In this document: piece after piece, positions 25,601-36,158 of the stretch
Position numbering within the stretch: position 1 is the first letter of the stretch
Layout of the letters: every line of letters starts with the position of its first letter
NCBI GenBank assembly: GCA_001655205.1
Contig: LPNZ01008034.1
Location: 1 to 36,158, forward strand
Direction of reading: 5' to 3'
Length of the DNA stretch: 36,158 bases
Source of the DNA: Lenisia limosa
Lineage: Eukaryota > Breviatea
Made by a program: the position numbers and the translations under genes
Notes under the pieces: generated by a model
Databases searched by the model: none
Seen by the model: the letters and a program-made list of their open reading frames with translations, nothing else
Told to the model about the DNA's origin: nothing

Positions 25601-28269
25601 GCTTCATCAGGTGAGTATGAGTTATTACTTCAATTCTTCTTTCTCCTTTGTGATGTTAGTATTTTTTTATTTGACACCATTGCATACATATTACATACTT
25701 ACTAAGGTTATGAACGTGAGAAGACTAGTTTCATACGTTTTACCTTGATTGGAGTATGGTGCAAAAGGAAGAGATGATAAGGACTTACAATTCAGGTTAT
25801 TCACGAGGCCCTTCAAAAACACGTTGAGGTTGGTGGTAATGGATCTACAATTGTCATTGTAAAACAAAGCTATCTTATTATTCCTTACTAAATATTGTTA
25901 TTTAGGGAATTCGGTTCCGTGAATGGCGAGCTGGCCCCAAAATTGATGACAAAATGCAGGATAAGGGTAAGGGGTTAACCCCCAAAGCAACCGTTCTGAG
26001 CTTGTTTTATCAGGCCATGAATATTTCGGAAATAAAAAATAGTTTTGCTTCTTTGCTTTCCCTCCAGATATTTACAAGTATTATTCCCCCAGGATTCAAC
26101 ATCAACATCAGCGTGGACCACGAAACAGGCTTTGTCAAGGGCGGCAACCCCCTCAACTGCGGCACGTGGATGGACAAAATGGGCGAATCCAAGGTGGCAG
26201 GCAACCACGGCATTCCAGCCACGCCAAGAGATGGAGCGGACGTCGAGATTGTCGGTATGTGGGGCGGACGTCGAGATGTCGAATTATGGTGCGGATATTG
26301 AGATTAGAATTGTGGAATGTATGGAGATACACGAGGGAGATGTGTGTTTTTGCTGAGCATGGGAGGCTAGGGTGAAGTCAAATCAAACATTCAGAAAGGG
26401 AACCCCGCTTATCCACCCAGGCCTCTCGTATTCCGTCATTTCGTGGCTAGCAACCATCAACACGACTCACTCGACATCCTACCCCCACGCCTGTGTACAT
26501 ATTCGCCCCGGCGCCCCACTCAGCCTTTGTGACTGGTCTTCCAAGATTAAAAATAACTTCGAAAAGTGCTTCTACATTCCCTTGGTTTGGGGGACAATTG
26601 TCATGTGTGATTGAATACCCAGCTATCAAATGTGGATTGTGATTAGGATCTTGTGTTTTCCCCATCATCCGAAAAATGCTTGTAAAGTATCACTACTCAG
26701 TTGATACAATGTAAACCCTATCTTTCCCTTTGATCTCTCCTGACCTTTTAAGGACCCTGTTGATGATCATCGCCACAAGGTTGACAATCTTGTTGTGAAC
26801 TGGAGAGGTATCTACAAGGACACTGTTGGAGCTGTGGACTCGTGAGGGGGGAGGACTGCATATATTTTAGCTGATTAAGACTTTCAAATCGGTTAATGCT
26901 CCAACTCATGTTGTTTAGATGGAGGGACCATCAGCTGCGACCAAACCAGGTACGTGGTTTTCTCAGACCTGTAGTAGTGTGATGATTAATGCTAAATTCA
27001 CAAGTAAAACGAGAATAAATTGGCTGTGAAAGGGATAGTCCCAATATCTTTGAGAATATATGGATCATTGTGTGTGTGGGTGGGTTGCTTTGTAAGAGCG
27101 ATTCGCTGTTTACCTAAGTGACGATGGGATGCGGTGCTGCAGAAGCGTCTGGCTTGGTTTTTTTTTGTTTTTTTGTAATCAGCCCCTGTGTGTCGTCAGC
27201 CAACAGGGTTGATTTGGACTTTTTTTGTTTCGTAACTTTTCCTCCCCCCCCCCCCCCCCCCNNNNNNNNNNNNNNNNNNNNNNNNNNNNNNNNNNNNNNN
27301 NNNNNNNNNNNNNNNNNNNNNNNNNNNNNNNNNNNNNNNNNNNNNNNNNNNNNNNNNNNNNNNNNNNNNNNNNNNNNNNNNNNNNNNNNNNNNNNNNNNN
27401 NNNNNNNNNNNNNNNNNNNNNNNNNNNNNNNNNNNNNNNNNNNNNNNNNNNNNNNNAGTTCTGTGAACAGGTCACATTATCATGCATTTACCAAACACCT
27501 TCGCTTACTGAGTAGACCGTGTCACGAGATGATCTTTGCTACCGTGGCGACTACAACAACAGTCTCGACAGCGAGGACTTCAGAACATCACGAGTGCGTT
27601 GGGATATAGACACCTTCCGTAGAGTGACTTCCTTTATGGGCAATTATTTGGCATTTTTACTAAGCACAGTGACTGACTCAAAACAATTATTCTAATTATT
27701 GATAGTGAAGAGTGTGATTCAATATTTCCTCCTGACGTTTTAGGGCTTCAACTACCACCAGGGCCCGGAGTGGCTGTGGCTCTTTGGCCACTACCTGCAG
27801 GCCAGAATGCACTTTGCTCCTGAGGATTGGGAGGAAAGGGACTACACCCATTTTATCACACACTCCACGCGGACCCACGCAAATGCACTCCATCGTATGC
27901 AGCTTGACGTTTCAATATTCATTATTCACAGTTTTCAATCCCTCAATTTGTCAATTTACAATCACCCTTTCTTTTTGTGTTCTTCTAAACATCGTCCCCC
28001 CTCTCCCAGGAAGCCCATGGAGAGGATTACCCGAACTCACGAACGCAAATGGCGCGCATTGCGCGTGAGAGGCGATAATGGATTCAGGGTGTCTCATGAG
28101 TCAGAAAGAGACATCTTTGGGTAATCGATATTTCGACCTCTTATGTAACATGAATGGCTTGAAAACGATATGGCCTAATTCCTTCAGTGACAGTTGCCCC
28201 ACCCAAGCCTGGAGTATGGCCACGCTCTTAGACGCTTTGGACCAGGCTGCTACGCTTGGCAATAGGTAG
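13658..28269 (+). CDS. AGL: Bifunctional glycogen debranching enzyme (4-alpha-glucanotransferase / amylo-1,6-glucosidase)
   Basis: At least 56 exons were traced, from ATG 13658 to TAG 28269. Two or more further exons probably lie in gaps. The N-terminal GH13-like half transfers maltotriosyl units; the C-terminal GH133 half removes the remaining alpha-1,6 glucose. Visible landmarks are [14 protein letters not shown] (14980-15140), [11 protein letters not shown] (to 15514), [12 protein letters not shown] (to 15721), [16 protein letters not shown] (17645), RLDNAHS with the putative nucleophile Asp at 18018, [10 protein letters not shown] with acid/base Glu at 18348, and FMDLTHDN (19190). In GH133 come [11 protein letters not shown] (spanning 24423/24572), [12 protein letters not shown] (25255), [10 protein letters not shown] and GIPATPRDG (26160-26230), then [20 protein letters not shown] (27744) and [11 protein letters not shown] (28012). 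Residues encoded by about 21170-22400 form a charged, Pro/Lys/Ser-rich insertion absent from typical homologues. One junction (18383 to 18497) does not keep frame with GT-AG splicing. Identity is certain; a few exon edges are not. Confidence 0.96.
18588..18787 (+). repeat. 21-bp minisatellite seeded at a 5' splice site (about 9 copies)
   Basis: The unit GTGGACTGTGAACAAGTTGG, period 20-22 bp, repeats about eight times plus a partial copy. The first, slightly different copy is the exon end itself (CTACTGTGTACAAGTTGGGG, coding for TVYKLG). So the array appears to have grown out of the exon-intron junction. Several units contain a usable GT after TTG or GGG. Because the period is a multiple of three, frames stay open through the array on both strands. 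Confidence 0.9.
23211..23258 (+). repeat. Imperfect tandem duplication (24 bp x 2) across a 5' splice site
   Basis: ATGGA|GTTTGTGGGG spans the donor at 23215/23216. It is followed 24 nt later by ATGGG|GTTTGTGGGG. Both copies end in a GTTC-like motif. The second copy again offers a donor-like GTTTGTG. Confidence 0.75.
24254..24360 (+). repeat. Dispersed intronic repeat family A, copy 1
   Basis: In the debranching-enzyme intron that ends at 24362. It runs GACTGACCTGGGCTTTGTTT...TTGTTAGGTTGTCAGCCAACAG, then TTGGGC and T-runs, and ends in a CCCCCTCCCCCTCCAG acceptor. It is complete, with no gap, and matches the three other copies. Confidence 0.7.
24727..25108. mobile_element. Non-autonomous terminal-inverted-repeat (MITE-like) element in an intron
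   Basis: The element starts TAGAAGTCGGTGCAATTAAT and ends with the exact reverse complement, giving 24-bp perfect terminal inverted repeats at 24727-24750 and 25085-25108. ATTAT lies directly outside both ends (24722-24726 and 25109-25113), a candidate 5-bp target-site duplication. The 382-bp interior is very AT-rich, has repeated AATTAATTTC words and no coding frame. It sits wholly inside the intron 24700-25241 of the debranching-enzyme gene, leaving the splice sites intact. The flanks are AT-rich, so the exact duplication length is uncertain. Confidence 0.75.
26236..26316 (+). repeat. Imperfect triplication (27-28 bp) starting in an exon and running into the intron
   Basis: GCGGACGTCGAGATTGTCG|GTATG spans the donor at 26254/26255. 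Copies follow at 26263 (GCGGACGTCGAGATGTCG) and, more diverged, at 26291 (GCGGATATTGAGATTAG). The exonic copy codes for the conserved ADVEIVG segment of the GH133 domain. Confidence 0.8.
27119..27261 (+). repeat. Dispersed intronic repeat family A, copy 2 (runs into a gap)
   Basis: Contains GATGGGATGCGGTGCTGCAG, then GTCTGGCTTGG, T-runs, CAGCCCCTGTGTGTCGTCAG and CCAACAGGGTTGATTTGG, then a 20-C run into the gap at 27262. Its first part matches the copy at 34648-34706 base for base over 20 nt or more; its second part matches the copy at 24254. Confidence 0.75.
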
Positions 28270-28640
28270 CCCGTACAAGCCCAGCTATGGTGATTCGCAC
28301 ATGACTTTTAATGTACTTAGTTAATCTTAATAACCCTGCGTACAGCGTACTGAACCAATATAACTCATAATCTCGATATACAGATCGCTTACACGCTTTT
28401 AAAATGTCATCTTGATTGCCATCAAGAGCCAATATCAATTAACGAACTCGATTCACCCCCCTCCCTCATTCTTCTCATATCTAAGCTATTTTCAAATGAA
28501 TTAATTGGAGTACATTCTTCCGACATTCACACAAAGTTTGTCATGTACAAGTTGATACATTTATTCAAATAAGAAACAGCACAGTAATAGTGTCAGAGAC
28601 CCTTTGTTTGGTCTCTGTGAAACATGAAGCCTTGTTCATA
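28270..28640. other. Intergenic region between converging stop codons
   Basis: 371 bp between the debranching-enzyme TAG and the zinc-finger gene TGA. It should hold both 3' ends. I see a CCCCCCTCCC tract near 28460, but no gene, RNA or repeat. Confidence 0.5.
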
Positions 28641-30985
28641 TCAACTGGGAGTTTGGAGAATTGGGGGGACAGGTAAAATTGAGTCAGACAATCCTAAAAA
28701 ATCATAACAATTAGATTGTGAGAAATATCATATGTTTGGACAAAAGGAGATAAGAAGTAACCAACCTATAGCACGCATGTCCAAGTTGAGGTCCAGCGGA
28801 GGGAACAGTGCCAGGGCAGAGTCAGAAGATGCATTTGGGAGCAGTTCAACTCGTCTAAACAATAAAAATGCCATGTAACTGTTCAGAGGAAAAAGTGATG
28901 AGAAATACAGACCCCAAAGGAGGGAAAAAACCAAGCTAATTAGTATTGACTTCAATCCCTCTTACAGTTCAGGAATAACTTGGTTAACTCCGTGCTTTTG
29001 TTGCTAAAGGAATGTCAGAAATGGACGTAACATTGTACATCGCAATGCACTCGTAAGTTCAATAGTTTCGTTATTCTAAAAAACAAGTTCGCCACAATAG
29101 ATTTCATGAAATTTATCAAAAAGTCCTCCTCTCAAAAGCATGTTGACAAACCACAGTAACGTTGTTCTCCAACTTGTCCTGCAAATGGCCATCCATTTGA
29201 ACAACGGGGGCGTGAGGCTTGTAGTTGCCGCTGAGAGTCTTCTCCATATGCCGTTTCATGTGGTAGTTCAGGTCGCCAACCCTAGCAAACCGAGCATTAC
29301 AGACAGTGCATTCGTGAGGCTTTGCTCCAGTATGTGTCCTTTCATGAACTTCAAGATCTATGGGAGGGGGGGGGGGGGTTGANNNNNNNNNNNNNNNNNN
29401 NNNNNNNNNNNNNNNNNNNNNNNNNNNNNNNNNNNNNNNNNNNNNNNNNNNNNNNNTCAATATTAACCATGTTTGTTCAAAAGAATAGAAAATTTTCAAG
29501 GGTATTAACATAAATAGTTTCGGCGATGTGGTCGTTTCACCAAAGTGTACGAGGTTGCTTGTCTGTATTCTGATCGTTACGATTTTCGTTACGGTTCTTT
29601 ACCAGACAGTTGATTGGGATCACGTCTGGTATTTCACTTTAGCACCAAAAAGAAGCTTTTCCCCCCCAAAAAATTCTTGAATATCAATAAAATCCTGGGC
29701 TTTCTTGAACCGAAGTGAATCTATTGGTCACGTTGATGTTACATAGGGAAGAAACCTCCAACCTTGAATTTTGACAAAAGTTTTCATGCAATAAGTGCAG
29801 CGAATTGCATCCTCTACAGAAGGTGATGAGAAGATTAAAATCCACATGAGAAACGTATGACATTAGTTCATGAAATACTCAAGACGATTTAGAGTAATAT
29901 ACTATCATAATAATGCTGAGTAACTTGTGGGACATAATATATGATTAGCTGAGCTATTTGACCTTCCATCTTTAATTCTAGCAGCCCCATCTCAAACAGT
30001 CCCCATCGTACCCAAATGAACCCTTGAGTGGGCTGTTAAATTGGACATTGTTGTGTAGCCTCGTCCACACCCCTCAAAGCTGCAGACAAACGCCTTCGGC
30101 AACTTAGACTGCCGACCCTATTGCATTAGTTGGGTTGCCAATATATAAAAAATAAGACGCTTTCATTCAAATTAATCACAAAAAACCAAGCTCAAAACGA
30201 ACCAAGAGAAAACGGCTTTTAAAAGATTTTTTTGAGTTACGAGGAATGATATGATGCACCAGCAGTATTGTTTCATACTTCCATTAGTGTGGTTTAGACT
30301 TTCACAGAACAACAACTAAGGTCTAGATCAACTTCAGGCAATTCATCAAGGAAATCGCTACCAGCATACCCCGAGTTTTTGGGCTCTTGGTTTTTTGGGT
30401 TTCTTAAGTTGTTCTCCTATTCGTTCTGTTGAAGTGGCTGAGAGAATAGACAGTCCTGGGGGGGGGGTGATGAGTTAAATGTAAATATCCAAAAGTATCA
30501 ACAAATCAGTTTGCAAAGCGAAAAATGAAAGCTAAATAAAAGAAGAGCAAAGATGAAATACTGCAGCAAGCAGTCAAAGATGAAACACAACAGCAAGCAG
30601 TCAAAGATGAAACACAACAGCAAGCAGTCAAAGATGAAACACAACAGCAAGCAGTCATACCAGGAGCCTTTTGGTGGCGCATCGCCGGTCCTGGGTTATA
30701 TACCGGGTCAACGAGATGAAGGTCAATTCCAAGGTTTCTGTTGGCATGACTTGTCTCCATAAAAAGTGGCTTAGGAAAAGACAGTTCTATCTGGCTGATA
30801 GGAGTGTTGATTTCGCTGATCATCCTTGAGGAATGCAAAGTTGCAGGGATTGCAGGCTCCTTAAACTGCAAAGGAAGCAGGTATTCAAAGGACGACTGCA
30901 ATGGCCCTGTCATTGATCTCAATTCATCGAACTTGGATACATCTAAGGAGACTTGCAAGGGTTGAATGTTGAGTGGATGATCCAT
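28641..30985 (-). CDS. C2H2 zinc-finger protein with three fingers, probable DNA-binding regulator
   Basis: Eight exons: 30661-30985, 30370-30455, 30012-30117, 29763-29813, about 29152-29357, 28966-29003, 28766-28854 and 28641-28693 (TGA), about 317 residues. ATG 30985 is the first in-frame start. Three tandem fingers share regular spacing: C149-C154-H167-H171 (VCSFEGCGRGYTT...), C178-C181-H194-H198 (RCTYCMKTF...) and C206-C209-H222-H226 (ECTVCNARF...). The linkers HTGAKPHEC and HERTHTG are classical, which supports nucleic-acid binding. A basic patch KKPKKPR (126-132) could be a nuclear signal. The rest is low in recognisable domains; the C terminus is Leu/Pro-rich (LALFPPLDLNL). No target is known. 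The end is less sure: reading on through 29152 gives a TGA at 29116 and a 269-residue form, while splicing there adds three phase-compatible exons, which I prefer. The gap at 29383-29456 is in an intron. Confidence 0.85.
30548..30655 (-). repeat. 27-bp minisatellite (4 copies) just inside a 5' splice site
   Basis: On the plus strand the unit is CAAAGATGAAACACAACAGC + AAGCAGT, 27 bp, four times head to tail with only the outer copy diverged. It begins 5 nt after the donor at 30660 of the zinc-finger gene and ends in the same intron. Unlike other loci here, the exon end is not part of the unit. Confidence 0.9.
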
Positions 30986-31306
30986 CTCCGTCTTAGGAAC
31001 ATGAGAGGGGGGAGCGTGGAACTCACGATTTCCCTTTAATTATGTTTAATGAACGTTAATTAATTAATTTTAAGAAATAATATAGCTTAAATGGCAGAAA
31101 AGACAAGGACTGATCGAGGATCGCTCTGAGTTTTGAGTGCATTTTGGAGTACATGATGTATTTTTTCATCTTTTAATCTCAGGGGGTTTGGTACAAAAAA
31201 ATGTTTTTGCTTTGCGCCTTTTCAAAAGCTTATGTCAAAAATAAGGCATGTCCAGACAGTAATACATGAATAGTCTACATTGATAACACCATAGCCATAA
31301 GAACAC
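30986..31306. other. Intergenic region between the helicase stop and the zinc-finger start
   Basis: 321 bp between two minus-strand genes. It should carry the 3' end of the helicase gene and the promoter of the zinc-finger gene. It has a TTAATTAATTAATT stretch near 31055. No TATA box, RNA gene or repeat is evident. Confidence 0.5.

Positions 31307-36158
<4,852 letters not shown>

Noticed and set aside
28728-29003. A separate small gene encoding RVELLPNASSDSALALFPP
   Set aside because: It has no start codon of its own and its exon phases fit the 3' end of the zinc-finger gene.
30548-30655. CRISPR array
   Set aside because: Units are head-to-tail with no spacers, in a eukaryotic intron.
30506-30660. 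Repeated TACCCVSSL peptide at the end of a 159-codon frame
   Set aside because: The exon ends at the donor 30660; the cysteine repeats are translation of the intronic 27-bp array.

Overview
This window is nuclear DNA of an intron-rich eukaryote, most likely a heterotrophic protist. Every recognisable protein is cut into short exons (about 20 to 200 nt) by spliceosomal GT-AG introns. The exon chains below were built by hand from reading-frame continuity, splice signals and family motifs. Where I give an exon chain, the phases close without a frame error unless stated. I cannot name the lineage from sequence alone. A fused, bifunctional glycogen debranching enzyme argues for an organism that stores glycogen and against plants or green algae.

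Layout: (1) 99-1888, minus, a NAK-family protein kinase (3' end outside the window); (2) 3107-6181, plus, a complete presenilin in 12 exons; (3) 6344-7537, minus, a small mannose-6-phosphate-receptor-like membrane protein; (4) 8519-11689, plus, a histidine acid phosphatase with its start codon in a gap; (5) 11830-13296, minus, a TVP23 Golgi membrane protein in 6 exons; (6) 13658-28269, plus, a glycogen debranching enzyme in at least 56 exons, filling 40 percent of the window; (7) 28641-30985, minus, a three-finger C2H2 zinc-finger protein; (8) 31307 to the right edge, minus, a PRP22/DHX8-type DEAH-box spliceosomal helicase (5' end outside the window).

Several products (NAK kinase, presenilin, M6PR-like protein, acid phosphatase, TVP23) act in the endomembrane or lysosomal system. 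I see no evidence that this is more than chance linkage. There are no operons, tRNAs, rRNAs or CRISPR arrays. Thirteen runs of N interrupt the sequence (2926-2982, 7781-7841, 8435-8517, 15305-15433, 18951-19101, 22601-22820, 23769-24008, 27262-27456, 29383-29456, 32922-33010, 33666-33830, 34554-34647, 35025-35199). Most lie in introns beside poly-C or poly-G runs.

The most interesting material is in the introns. Seven of them carry tandem or direct repeats at or just inside the 5' splice site. Two families of similar intron segments recur in the sense orientation of unrelated genes. One debranching-enzyme intron holds a 382-bp terminal-inverted-repeat element with a candidate 5-bp target duplication. 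Many 3' splice sites follow a C-run rather than a U-rich tract.
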